From contig OZ252227.1 in NCBI GenBank assembly GCA_965249175.1, positions 4,278,001-4,342,000 of the forward strand: a stretch of 64,000 nt of DNA, read 5' to 3'. The position numbers and the translations under genes were made by a program. The notes beneath the pieces are model-generated. The model made no database searches. It worked only from the letters and a program-made list of their open reading frames with translations, and was not told the origin of the DNA. This DNA comes from CAZYFH01 sp965249175. Lineage in GTDB: Bacteria > Acidobacteriota > Vicinamibacteria > Vicinamibacterales > UBA8438. This document shows, piece by piece, positions 52,401-60,174 of this stretch; positions within the stretch are counted from its first letter, which is position 1, and each line of letters starts with the position of its first letter.

Positions 52401-52697
52401 GGGCCCGGAGGGGAAATTGGAACAGCAGTCCACGATCCGCGCGAGCTTCGATCGCTGTGAAGCCGCGGGAGTTTTGCGGAGCGCTTCTACGAAGTGTTCC
52501 TGAACAGCTCGCCCGAGGTGGGTCCGCTCTTCGCCAGGACGGACTTCAAACAGCAGCGCAAGCTCCTGAGAGCCAGCGTCTACATCCTGGTAGCCCGAGA
52601 CGTGGACGACCCTATTGCGCGCGACATGCTGGAGCGGGTTGGTCATTCTCACGCACGAGCCAAGCTCAACATCCGACCTGACCTCTATGCCCTTTGG

Positions 52698-54104
52698 CTA
52701 GCAGCCCGTGGTGAAAACGCCCTTTCGTAGGTCGAGGGGCATGTGTTCGTGACACCGTGTCATAAGGTCGAGAAACGACGAGTGCGGCAGATCTTGCGCA
52801 TCTCGCGCCCACGCGGGCGATACGAGGGTCCAGAGGCGGCCAAGATCAGCGATCAAGGCCTCGAAGACGGCGACCGCGCGGCCTTGGAGGCTCCGCGGCG
52901 TGCCGACGCCCGTCAGCTGCCGCATGAGGAGCCCAAGATTGAACCCGCAGACGTGCACAAGCACGCGCTTGAGGATGTTGGGATGCCCACGCAGATGCAC
53001 CCGGCGCAGCCGCCCGGTCTCGTAGAGATGCGCGTTGGGGCGTTCGAGCAACTCGCCCCGCCGTCGCAGCAGCCGTTGCCCACGCGTGCCCCGAATGCGC
53101 CGACGGTTCGCGTACACGGCGTCGCGCGCCGCCGCCTTGCCTGTCCAGTTGCGTCGCCCGCGGTCCGGCTCCGAAACATAACTGCGCACGCCGAGCGCGG
53201 CGAACGCCACCATCGTCTCGTTACTGTGATACCCCTTGTCCCCGACGACCTCGGCGATACCGGCGCCGGCCGGCAGGACGGCTTCGACGTGGTCGGCCGC
53301 CGTGATCAGGGTCTCGACCATCGTCGTCGTATCGCCGTCGTCGGCATCCTGCACGGTGACGCCGACGATGGCCCCCGTCTCCAGGTCCACCGCATGCTCC
53401 GCGGTGTGCGCCAAGTGCGTGCGCCCGTCCTTCAGCTTCGTGATCTTCGCGTCCGGATCCTGCGGATGCGTCCAGTCGTCGTTGGAGCCTTTCTTCTTCC
53501 GTTTCCGGTCGAACCGGGCCAGCTCAGCGCGGGTCGGCGTGACGATGCCGGACGCCTCGGCCAGCCCGGTCAGAAACGCCTCGTAGCCTTCGCCCGTGTC
53601 CCGGCGCACGATACTCCGCAATGCGGCGTTCGCTTCCAACGTCGTGGCATCGATGCCGAGGGTCCGCCCGGTCACGAGCTGGGCGTCGGCCAGTTGCTGC
53701 AGCACCCACGTGAACACCGCTTGATGGGTCTCGACGTCGATCAGGCGCCGGGTGCGCGACAGCGTCGAGTGATCCGGCGGCGCCTCGTGCAGCTCGAGGT
53801 CCAGAAACTGCCGGATGCTCAGCGAATCGGCCGCCCGCCACGCGATCGCCCGCTCCGAGTCCAGCCCTTCGAAGTAGCCGAGCATCAGCAGCCGGAAGTA
53901 CCGCCCCGGCGCCAGACTCGGACGACCGACGCCGTCCGCGTAGAACGGCGCGCATTGCGCCTCGACGAACGCGTCGAAGCCCGTGTCATCGAGGATCCGA
54001 TTCAATCGCTGATAGAACGGATGCGCCGCACTGCGAGGCAGGTCGCTGGTGGGAACCCACATCGATGCTTGCCGCGCCCGGCGTCGTCGTTTGCCCATCG
54101 CCAT
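52698..54104 (-). CDS. IS1182-type (DUF772/DDE_Tnp_1) transposase
   Basis: A 468-residue transposase. The N-terminal DUF772 domain reads FYADGVGRPSLAPGRYFRLL and APPDHSTLSRTRRLIDVETH. DDE residues are in VTGRTLGIDATTLEANAALR, EVVGDKGYHSNETMVAFAAL and the ERPNAHLYETG region. The frame runs through the terminal inverted repeat (FTTGC) and its TAG stop is part of the duplicated target CTAG, outside the element proper. Confidence 0.85.
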   Translation of the reverse strand: MAMGKRRRRARQASMWVPTSDLPRSAAHPFYQRLNRILDDTGFDAFVEAQCAPFYADGVGRPSLAPGRYFRLLMLGYFEGLDSERAIAWRAADSLSIRQFLDLELHEAPPDHSTLSRTRRLIDVETHQAVFTWVLQQLADAQLVTGRTLGIDATTLEANAALRSIVRRDTGEGYEAFLTGLAEASGIVTPTRAELARFDRKRKKKGSNDDWTHPQDPDAKITKLKDGRTHLAHTAEHAVDLETGAIVGVTVQDADDGDTTTMVETLITAADHVEAVLPAGAGIAEVVGDKGYHSNETMVAFAALGVRSYVSEPDRGRRNWTGKAAARDAVYANRRRIRGTRGQRLLRRRGELLERPNAHLYETGRLRRVHLRGHPNILKRVLVHVCGFNLGLLMRQLTGVGTPRSLQGRAVAVFEALIADLGRLWTLVSPAWARDAQDLPHSSFLDLMTRCHEHMPLDLRKGVFTTGC

Positions 54105-54171
54105 GCGCGACAGTGTAGTACGCGGGATCGATCGTGTGTCGATCCCTAATAGGGACTTTCACCACGGGCTG
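52702..54171 (-). mobile_element. IS1182-type insertion sequence (1470 bp) with CTAG duplication
   Basis: Ends CAGCCCGTGGTGAAA are exact inverted copies over at least 15 bp. CTAG lies at 52698-52701 and 54172-54175. It interrupts a globin gene. The family label rests on the transposase type and needs an ISfinder comparison. Confidence 0.85.
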
Positions 54172-54330
54172 CTAGACAGCCTCTGCGAGACGGTGAAGGG
54201 GATGGACTCCGAATGGACGCCGGCGCTCGAACAGTCCTGGAGGGACCACCTGGCACCGGGTATCGCCCTCATTACCTCTCTCTACTGATTCTGATCGGAC
54301 CAGCCGGGTCGACTATCCTTCGCCGACGAA

Positions 54331-54369
54331 CTTTCCGGTACAGGGCTCGACCACCTTCACGGCGGCAGC
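54331..54369. repeat. Degenerate block B, interrupted by IS256-type element 2
   Basis: CGCCGACGAACTTTCCGG and CCTTCACGGCGGCAGC match block B and the B-C junction. It follows the globin stop by about 40 bp and continues at 55815 (TTCGGGTCGGTCCACGACG) after the IS. Confidence 0.65.
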
Positions 54370-55804
54370 GAGATATTGTCAAATGTTGTGGATCGGTCAT
54401 CAGCGTGATCAGGCGGCCACCTTCCGATCTCCCTCGTTGTTTCGCTCCTGCTGTACCCCGTCAATGAACGTCACGCCGGCGCGGACGAGTGGCAGCAGAT
54501 GCGCGCCATTGAGCCGACGCCAGCGCTGCTGTGCCATCTCGAGCAGCTTGTAGGCCATCAACAGGCCCTTGGTGCGCGAGCCCGCGCCTTTGGTCACGCG
54601 CTGCCGGAGTCGGACCGTGGCGAATGGCGACTCGATGACGTTGCTCGTGCGCACGTGCTGCCAATGCTCAGCTGGCAGGGCAAAGTGCGTGAGGAGGCGG
54701 TCGCGGTCTGCGTCCAGGCACGCCGCCGCCTTCGGGTACTTGGCCTCGTACTCGGCGATGAAGACGTCCATGGCCTCCTCGGCGTGTGCCCGCGTCTCGG
54801 CGTACATGATCTCGCGGAGCGCGCGCTTCGCTTTCGGCTGTAATCGCTTTGGCAATTTGTCGAGCACGTTGCCCATCTTGTGACACCAGTCGCGGAGCTC
54901 TCGCGTGTCCGGCCACACGTCGCGCACGGCCGCCCAGAAACCCAGGGCGCCGTCGCCGACCGCCCCCACCGGGGCCCGCATGCCGCGCCGCTGGAGGTCC
55001 CGCAGCACCGTCGCCCAGCTGTCGGTGCTCTCGCGGTAGCCGTCCTCCAGGGCCACGAGCTTCTTGGTCCCATCGGGCCGTACGCCGATGATCACCAGCG
55101 TACAGAGCCGATCGTCCTCGAGCCGGATGTTGAAATGGATGCCGTCGACCCACACGTACACGTAGTCACGATCGGCCAGGTCCCGCTGGCGGAACCGCCG
55201 GTAGTCCTCTTCCCACACCGCCGTGAGGCGCGCGATGTTGGTCGCGCTGAGGCCGGCCGCGTCATCCCCCAATAGCACCGGCAGCGCTTCGCGGAAATCG
55301 CCCGTCGACAGACCGCGCAGATAGAGGATCGGCAGCACCTCCGCCACCTTGGGCGAGCGACGCATGTAGGGGGGCAAGATCCGACTCGTGAACCGCTCCC
55401 GCTGGCCCGCGCCGTTGACCCTTTTGTCGTTCACCCGAGGAGCATGCACCTCGAGCGTACCTGCCCCGCACGTCACCTTCCGCGCCTGGGCCCGACCATT
55501 CCGAACGACCAGCCGGCGTCCCCGCGCGTCCCGCTCCTCGCCGTGGGCCTCGATGTACTGCCCGACCTCCACCGCCAGGGCCGTCATCAACATCCGCCGG
55601 GCTCCCTCCCGGGCCAGCTCGTCCACCGTCTGCGCACCGCGCTCTTCCGGCGGAACTTCGTTGTCTGCTCCATCGTTGTCGAGTACCTTCAGCATGGGTG
55701 GCGGCTCCTTTCACCGGCCTGCCAGCCGGAGTTTTCGCGTTGCTCACGCGAAAGGATACGCCGCCTTCTTCAGACTGCCGATCCACAACTTCTGGTTATA
55801 TCTC
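54370..55804 (-). mobile_element. IS256-family insertion sequence 2 (1435 bp)
   Basis: Ends GAGATAT...GTTGTGGATCGG are inverted at both sides. The 10-bp direct repeat CGGCGGCAGC lies at 54360-54369 and 55805-55814 (8-9 bp of it the expected target duplication). It has inserted in the same part of the B-C repeat as element 1. Confidence 0.82.
54409..55695 (-). CDS. IS256-family (mutator-type) transposase, second type
   Basis: A 428-residue transposase, clearly different from the one at 49846. DDE residues lie in DYVYVWVDGIHFNIRLEDDR, APVGAVGDGALGFWAAV and HVRTSNVIESPFATVRLR. AGGAG lies eight bases before the ATG at 55695. The frame is intact. Confidence 0.92.
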   Translation of the reverse strand: MLKVLDNDGADNEVPPEERGAQTVDELAREGARRMLMTALAVEVGQYIEAHGEERDARGRRLVVRNGRAQARKVTCGAGTLEVHAPRVNDKRVNGAGQRERFTSRILPPYMRRSPKVAEVLPILYLRGLSTGDFREALPVLLGDDAAGLSATNIARLTAVWEEDYRRFRQRDLADRDYVYVWVDGIHFNIRLEDDRLCTLVIIGVRPDGTKKLVALEDGYRESTDSWATVLRDLQRRGMRAPVGAVGDGALGFWAAVRDVWPDTRELRDWCHKMGNVLDKLPKRLQPKAKRALREIMYAETRAHAEEAMDVFIAEYEAKYPKAAACLDADRDRLLTHFALPAEHWQHVRTSNVIESPFATVRLRQRVTKGAGSRTKGLLMAYKLLEMAQQRWRRLNGAHLLPLVRAGVTFIDGVQQERNNEGDRKVAA

Positions 55805-55870
55805 CGGCGGCAGCTTCGGGTCGGTCCACGACGCAGCCACCGCGTACTACGCGTGCTACGATCGACGTGA

Positions 55871-56140
55871 ATGTCCGAGCCGGCTGGGCCTCCCCGGGAA
55901 GACGACCTCGATTGCTTGCTCGCCGGCTACTGCGCCTTGGAATTTGAGCTCGCCATCGAGGTATTGTCAGGGCATCGGCGGTCGAGAGCCGAAATGCTCC
56001 AGCTCAACGGTGCCTTCGGGGTCGCCGATCTCGAGCGGCTCTACGCGCTTCCCTCCCCCCGAGGTTCTGAGGGACGGCGATCTCGACCTCGGGTGACACG
56101 TCGGGCACGGCGGAGAGCCATCAGGGTTCGACCCGCCTGA
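55871..56140 (+). CDS. Small hypothetical protein (island cargo)
   Basis: An 89-residue frame reading DDLDCLLAGYCALEFELAIE, then VLSGHRRSRAEMLQLNGAFG and VADLERLYALPS, an acidic helical protein. After that it becomes an Arg-rich tail beginning in a C-run (TCCCCCCGAGG), where a frameshift is possible. It begins 30 bp after a partial block C and is followed by another block C. No family is recognised. Confidence 0.45.
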   Translation: MSEPAGPPREDDLDCLLAGYCALEFELAIEVLSGHRRSRAEMLQLNGAFGVADLERLYALPSPRGSEGRRSRPRVTRRARRRAIRVRPA

Positions 56141-56148
56141 GTGGCGCA

Positions 56149-56200
56149 GGGGGTCGGTCCACGACCGCCGGAGCCACTGGTAGACCAGCAGCGCCACCTC
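56149..56200. repeat. Block C copy
   Basis: GGGTCGGTCCACGACCGCCGG is followed by the TGGTAGACCAGCAGCGCCAC arm. The GGTC-CCA and TGG-GACC parts pair to form the hairpin. It lies between the 55871 and 56299 genes. Confidence 0.75.
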
Positions 56201-56298
56201 AGCGAACGCGCGCCCATCTACTGCCGTCATTGACTCGGACCGATACAGCCTTCTGGACGTTGGCGAAGCGGCTGACCAATTGAGCGGAGGATCACCTC

Positions 56299-56619
56299 AT
56301 GCCGAAGTATCTCGTTCAGGGGTCGTACACGGCGGAAGGCGCACGCGGACTCGTGCAGGAGGGCGGCAGAAAGCGCCTGAACGCGGTCAAGAAGGTCATG
56401 AAGGACCTCGGCGGGAAGGTCGATGCCCTGTACTGGGCCCTGGGCGAGGACGACCTGTGCGCCATCGTGGATGCGCCGGACAATATCTCCGTCGCGGCTC
56501 TCTCGCTCGCGGTCTCTGCGGGAGGCGCGGCCTCCGTTCGGACGACGGTTCTGCTCACGCCCACAGACGTCGACGAAGCGGCGAAAAAGACTGTGACCTA
56601 TCGCCCGCCCGGCCAGTAG
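56299..56619 (+). CDS. GYD-domain protein
   Basis: A 106-residue single-domain protein: MPKYLVQGSYTAEGARGLVQ, then EGGRKRLNAVKKVMKDLGGK, VDALYWALGEDDLCAIVDAP and ASVRTTVLLTPTDVDEAAKK. This is the full GYD superfamily domain (ferredoxin-like alpha/beta dimer). GAGGATCACCTC precedes the ATG. These proteins are widespread and their role is not established. It is island cargo, with block C upstream and the C-like ORF downstream. Confidence 0.9.
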   Translation: MPKYLVQGSYTAEGARGLVQEGGRKRLNAVKKVMKDLGGKVDALYWALGEDDLCAIVDAPDNISVAALSLAVSAGGAASVRTTVLLTPTDVDEAAKKTVTYRPPGQ

Positions 56620-56629
56620 TCCTCAGGCC

Positions 56630-56965
56630 GTTCGCCCCCCCGAAGGGCTGCACCTCCAGCAGCGCCCGGAAGGCGTCCTCGGGTGACCAGCGCGGCAGCC
56701 GCCGGCACCACAACGCCACGAGCGCCGGCACCTTGCGAGCCGCCGGATAGCCGGGCTGATCGTAGACCCGCCAGCCCTTCGCGTTCATCGACTCGACCAG
56801 ATAGGCGAGCGTCAACAGATGGTGCGGCTCGGGGTGGGGCTGCTTGCCGCCGAGGTCGACCAGGAAGCGCAGGCCGGCGCGCAGCCCGCGCTCGAGTAAC
56901 GCCGCGTGACCGGCCTGTGGATGCGGAGAGCCTCGGCGATAAACGCCTCCCACGTGCGCCGGCAA
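56630..56965 (-). pseudogene. Longest coding-like copy of block C (phage-type ORF fragment)
   Basis: In reverse it reads LERGLRAGLRFLVDLGGKQP, HHLLTLAYLVESMNAKGWRV, YDQPGYPAARKVPALVALWC and RRLPRWSPEDAFRALLEVQP. The last part is the protein encoded by the C extensions at 48640, 51250 and 59300. Here the ALLVYQWLRRSW end is missing. It is the best view of the source gene, which I cannot assign. Confidence 0.5.
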
Positions 56966-57077
56966 TGCCTAGAGAGCTAAGGCAAAGCGAATCAGGATCA
57001 GGCTCGGCGGGATACAAGCTACGCTTGTGGCCGGCCACAGCCGCAGCGGACGCTGGACGGACGCTCAAGGGAAACCG

Positions 57078-57797
57078 ATGGCAACTCCACCACGTCTCAC
57101 CGAAGTCGAGTGCCCCAGGTGCTCGGAAGCTACGTGGATCATAGATAGTGACTATAGGGGGAATGTATGGGACTTGAAATCGTACGAAGAGCGCGAGTAC
57201 TCGTGTGCGGCGTGCAGCCAGGTGAGTCCGGGATGGCGCTTACTGCAGCAGTCGCCTCCGTGGTTCTTAGATCAGCCGGACTCGCTATACCCGATGACAC
57301 AGCCCGAGTTCGATCGTTGGGTCGCCGTTCTACAACGTCACTTTCCGGATCATCCGAAGCTGGTGGGGCTGGGCGCCGACTTCTATCCGTGCACTCCTGA
57401 GGAGGCCCAGAGAGAGCAGGCGGCCTTCGAACGGGCGCATCCGGTCGCGCTAATGCTCGATCAGGATGGTGCTCGTCGGCCGTGCCCCACCCTCAATGAT
57501 GCGATCGACTGGATCGAAATGATGGCGGTCGGAGACTACCTTAGGTTCGTCCGTTACGACGAATCATTCCTGCAGGTAGATGCAAGCGGCGACGCGTCAT
57601 ACTCGGCTCGGTGCGTTCGAACGGACGGCGCCATCTCCGCGGAAGCGGCTTGTCTCAATGAGACGGCGGTAAAGAATCTAATCGGGCGCTACATTGACGG
57701 TGCTCTCCGAGCGTGTCTCCAGAAGCTCCGATCTCCGAGTCAGCGAGGGCTACGTAGGCTGTGGGGCGCGTTCGTTCACGGACGAGCGAGACAGTGA
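57078..57797 (+). CDS. Hypothetical protein with zinc-ribbon-like cysteines
   Basis: A 239-residue protein from ATG 57078 (GGGA nearby). Four cysteines in two pairs form a probable zinc ribbon (EVECPRCSEATWIID and YSCAACSQVSPGW). The middle is rich in Trp, Tyr and Pro (PEFDRWVAVLQRHFPDHPKL) and the C-terminus has a helical basic end. No enzyme motif is seen. Codon use looks less GC-biased than in the core genes, in keeping with acquired cargo. Confidence 0.6.
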   Translation: MATPPRLTEVECPRCSEATWIIDSDYRGNVWDLKSYEEREYSCAACSQVSPGWRLLQQSPPWFLDQPDSLYPMTQPEFDRWVAVLQRHFPDHPKLVGLGADFYPCTPEEAQREQAAFERAHPVALMLDQDGARRPCPTLNDAIDWIEMMAVGDYLRFVRYDESFLQVDASGDASYSARCVRTDGAISAEAACLNETAVKNLIGRYIDGALRACLQKLRSPSQRGLRRLWGAFVHGRARQ

Positions 57798-57837
57798 GCC
57801 GCCAGTCATTGGATAGCTCCACCAAGACCCTCCTTGC

Positions 57838-57937
57838 GAGAGCCGCCGACGTCCATCTCTCCGCCTTGTGCCGTCGGCGCGGCCACGTCGCGGCGGCAAC
57901 CGCGGGGCGTCCTCGACCGCCGGAGCCCACTGGTAGA
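57838..57937. repeat. Degenerate B-C composite with a promoter-like end
   Basis: GCCGCCGACGTCC... then GTCGCGGCGGCAACCGCGG and CGACCGCCGGAGCCCACTGG follow the B-C order with substitutions. The C arm GGTAGACC has become GGTAGAAT, giving a TAGAAT -10-like box upstream of the gene at 58009. A similar motif precedes the gene at 58393. Confidence 0.55.
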
Positions 57938-58008
57938 ATCGCCGCGGTGGGCGCTCCGGATCGCCCGCGAGATCACCAGGCAACCGTTTTCGGAGGAGCA
58001 ATCACCAA

Positions 58009-58275
58009 GTGCGTAAGATCGCCAAGGCCATCGCCGCCAGACAAACGCAGATCTCCCAGCTCCAGAACGACCTCGAGGCCCTGCAACAGGCCGCGACCAT
58101 CCTCGGTGAGAGCGCAGAGACCACAGTTGAACTACCAGCACCCACCCACCAGCAGCCCAAGCCTAAGCGCCAACAGCGGCGCCGCAAGTGGACGGCAGCT
58201 GAGAGGAAGGCGATCGGACGGCGGATGAAGAAGTACTGGGCGAAGCGGCGGGCAGCTGAGGGCAAGGGGCTGTAG
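58009..58275 (+). CDS. Small basic coiled-coil/histone H1-like protein, paralogue of 24714-24947
   Basis: An 88-residue protein from a GTG, with GGAGGA 11 bases upstream. It has an N-terminal coiled coil (AKAIAARQTQISQLQNDLEA), a Pro/Gln linker, and a basic C-terminal half (KPKRQQRRRKWTAAERKAIG, ending RRMKKYWAKRRAAEG). The order, spacing and KKYWAKRR motif match the 24714-24947 protein. It is probably nucleic-acid-binding. Confidence 0.65.
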   Translation: MRKIAKAIAARQTQISQLQNDLEALQQAATILGESAETTVELPAPTHQQPKPKRQQRRRKWTAAERKAIGRRMKKYWAKRRAAEGKGL

Positions 58276-58392
58276 CCTACTGCTGGCAAGAGACTTGACT
58301 CAGCGGCCCCGGTAGAATGGCCGCAGTGCGCGCTCCGGATCTGCCCTTTCAACGAGGGTGCACAACTGACCAAGTCCGCCGTGGAGGGCATC

Positions 58393-58956
58393 GTGCAGCG
58401 ACAGCGCATGATCACGGGATGGGTTGCCGTTTTCTCTGTTGTCACGCTGCCAGGCGCCGTGAGGGCTCAAGAGCCACTGGAGAACTGGCCCGGGCTCGAC
58501 ACGTCGGTCCTTGAGAGAGTTTTTGTCGTCGACGACGCCGGCGCGGAAACCGCGGGGAGACTGCTTGGTCTCAATCCCGACTCGATTGTACTCCTCGTCG
58601 AGGGAGCCGAACGCCGCTTTGAGGCCACCGGGGTCAGGCGAATAGAGAAGCATGGCGATTCGCTGCGCAACGGCGCAATCACTGGCCTGACTGTCGGTGG
58701 CATCCTCGGGGGGCTCGGAGCTATTGCCGGCAACTGTGAGGGGCTCAGCGGTGGAGGTTGTGCCGCAGCCCGCGGGTCGTTCGCCGTCATTCTAGTGGGC
58801 CTGTTCGCGGCGTTTGGAACCACGATCGATGCCCTCGTTCAAGGCCGCACGCCGCTTTACGTGGCGCCCGCCGCACCGGCTCAGGATGTGCCGACACAGC
58901 GGTCAGGGCTACGGTCCAAAGAAGGGGCAGCGATCAGCCTGGCTCTGCGCTGGTGA
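58393..58956 (+). CDS. Exported hypothetical protein with glycine-rich helix pair
   Basis: A 187-residue protein. A signal peptide (MITGWVAVFSVVTLPGAVRA, cleaved before QEP) is followed by a small beta domain (LERVFVVDDAGAETAGRLLG, SIVLLVEGAERRFEATGVRR). A glycine-rich hydrophobic hairpin (NGAITGLTVGGILGGLGAIA and FAVILVGLFAAFGTTIDALV) follows, then the tail. The GTG at 58393 has GGAGGG four bases upstream; a GTG at 58381 and an ATG at 58408 are also possible. Function is unknown. It is island cargo followed by block C. Confidence 0.65.
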   Translation: MQRQRMITGWVAVFSVVTLPGAVRAQEPLENWPGLDTSVLERVFVVDDAGAETAGRLLGLNPDSIVLLVEGAERRFEATGVRRIEKHGDSLRNGAITGLTVGGILGGLGAIAGNCEGLSGGGCAAARGSFAVILVGLFAAFGTTIDALVQGRTPLYVAPAAPAQDVPTQRSGLRSKEGAAISLALRW

Positions 58957-58959
58957 TCG

Positions 58960-59021
58960 CGGCGGCAGTCGCGGGGCGGTCCACGACCGCCGGAGCCACT
59001 GGTAGACCAGCAGCGCCAGCC
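58960..59021. repeat. Block C copy
   Basis: GGCGGCAGTCGCGGGGCGG then TCCACGACCGCCGGAGCCAC and TGGTAGACCAGCAGCGCCAG. It starts 4 bp after the stop of the preceding gene and ends about 23 bp before the next start. Confidence 0.75.
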
Positions 59022-59043
59022 GCCAACAGTAGACTAAAGCGCG

Positions 59044-59286
59044 ATGAAGCTGGACGAGGAATTGGCACGCCTGGCGGCGACGTGGGTCGGGTTAATCCTC
59101 TTCATGGCTGGTCTGCTCTGGCTAATGTTCGACCGTGCCTATCTCAACGCCGTCGTCGCCCTGTCCCTGGGCTTCGGCCTCTGCCTGTTCTACGCCCACC
59201 CTCCGCGGCGGTGGGTGCCCGTCGTCCAGCTCCTTCTCTGGGCAATAGCCAGCTTGGGAGCTGCCGTCGCACTGTCCCGCTGGTAG
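59044..59286 (+). CDS. Small three-helix membrane protein ending inside block C
   Basis: An 80-residue membrane protein with three hydrophobic helices (WVGLILFMAGLLWLMF, LNAVVALSLGFGLCLFYA and VVQLLLWAIASLGAAVALS). The stop codon TAG is the TAG of the block C arm TGGTAGACCAGC, so the repeat has fused to the end of the gene. No family is recognised. Confidence 0.65.
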   Translation: MKLDEELARLAATWVGLILFMAGLLWLMFDRAYLNAVVALSLGFGLCLFYAHPPRRWVPVVQLLLWAIASLGAAVALSRW

Positions 59287-59460
59287 ACCAGCAGCGCCAC
59301 CAGGCCGTTGCTCCGCCCGAACGGGCTGCACCTTCAGCAGCGCCCGGTAGGCGTCCTCCGGTGTCCAGCGAGGTAGCCGCCGGCACCACAGCTCCACGAG
59401 CGCCGGTACCTTGACCGCCAACGGAGCGCCGGGCTCGTCGTAGACTCGCCAACCTCGCTA
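59281..59460. repeat. Block C copy with long extension
   Basis: TGGTAGACCAGCAGCGCCAC continues through CTGCACCTTCAGCAGCGCCC, GGTGTCCAGCGAGGTAGCCG and CCACGAGCGCCGGTACC. In reverse it encodes KVPALVELWCRRLPRWTPED, then AYRALLKVQP, with a one-base indel before ALLVYQW. Confidence 0.75.
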
Positions 59461-59530
59461 TGCCTTCAGTTTCGAGTTGGGTCGATGGCACCGGCTGTGA
59501 TCTCATCAGGCGCACGGCGGGAGGGAACAT

Positions 59531-60049
59531 ATGAACGTCACTACCTGGCGCTCGATCCTCGCTTCGGCGCTCGTCGTGTTGGCAGCCGGTGCCGTGAGTC
59601 TGACTGTATCGCAGGCGCAGCAGCGCCCGATCGCGGTCCCGGCCATACTCACCGCCCATTCCGCAGCGGAGGCAACATTCTCGAACATGGACCTTCGCGG
59701 TGACTACGGGTACTCGTTCACGGGACAGATCCTGGAGGGGCCGGTCGCCGGACCGTTGGCCGGAGTGGGGTGGGCGAGCTATGACGGCGCCGGCAACGTG
59801 TCCGTTACAGAAACCGCGACCCTGAACGGAACCGTGGTCCAGCGGACTGGCACGGGCACCTATCAAATGAACTCGAACGGGACCGGCACGGCGTCGATCA
59901 CGTTCACGACCGTGGACCCGCCTGGCATCCCCGACAGTGTCTCGACGCTCGCGTTCGTCATCAGCAACAACCGTCTGAGTATAGATATGGTCGTGACGAA
60001 TCCGGGCGTCGTCGTCCCTATCGTGGCCCGAAAGGTAGTCTCCCCGTAG
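59531..60049 (+). CDS. Exported beta-rich hypothetical protein
   Basis: A 172-residue protein with a signal peptide (SILASALVVLAAGAVSLTVS, then QAQQ). The mature part is a small beta domain: NMDLRGDYGYSFTGQILEGP, GVGWASYDGAGNVSVTETAT, RTGTGTYQMNSNGTGTASIT. This pattern recurs in secreted acidobacterial proteins of unknown role. GGAGGGAAC lies shortly upstream of the ATG. It is island cargo between C blocks. Confidence 0.65.
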   Translation: MNVTTWRSILASALVVLAAGAVSLTVSQAQQRPIAVPAILTAHSAAEATFSNMDLRGDYGYSFTGQILEGPVAGPLAGVGWASYDGAGNVSVTETATLNGTVVQRTGTGTYQMNSNGTGTASITFTTVDPPGIPDSVSTLAFVISNNRLSIDMVVTNPGVVVPIVARKVVSP

Positions 60050-60117
60050 CAGTTCGTGGTGCGCACGACGCACCTTCGGGACGATGGACCCGACGCGAGT
60101 GAAGCGACACCACGGCG

Positions 60118-60174
60118 ACAGCTGCGGGTCGGTCCACGACCGCCGGAGCCAATGGTAGACCAGCAGCGCCAGCT
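60118..60174. repeat. Block C copy abutting the kinase stop codon
   Basis: ACAGCTGCGGGTCGGTCCACG, then GACCGCCGGAGCCAATGG and TAGACCAGCAGCGCCAGC. The stop codon of the minus-strand kinase gene overlaps its end (60173-60175). Confidence 0.75.

Larger units (their letters stand above)
52417..54288 (+). pseudogene. Globin gene split by an IS1182-type element
   Basis: The 5' part starts at TTG 52417 after GGAGGGG and reads QQSTIRASFDRCEAA. A one-base shift near 52462 leads to SFAERFYEVFLNSSPEVGPL, then FARTDFKQQRKLLRASVYIL and the haem-proximal His region ERVGHSHARAKLNI, breaking at LYALW-L. Joining 52701 to 54176 continues DSLCETVKGMDSEWTPALEQ, then SWRDHLAPGIALITSLY and a stop, the normal end of a single-domain bacterial globin of about 135 residues. 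CTAG is duplicated at the junction. Both the insertion and the frameshift inactivate it, unless the frameshift is a sequencing error. Confidence 0.85.

Noticed and set aside
52743..54149. 468-residue plus-strand ORF
   Set aside because: Antisense to the IS1182-type transposase; no family resemblance.
49744..55814. A composite transposon formed by the two IS256-type elements
   Set aside because: The transposases and ends differ and each element has its own target duplication, so they inserted independently.
58293..58316. TTGACT/TAGAAT promoter before 58393
   Set aside because: The boxes are only 12 bases apart, too close for a standard sigma-70 promoter; only the TAGAAT motif is kept as a note.
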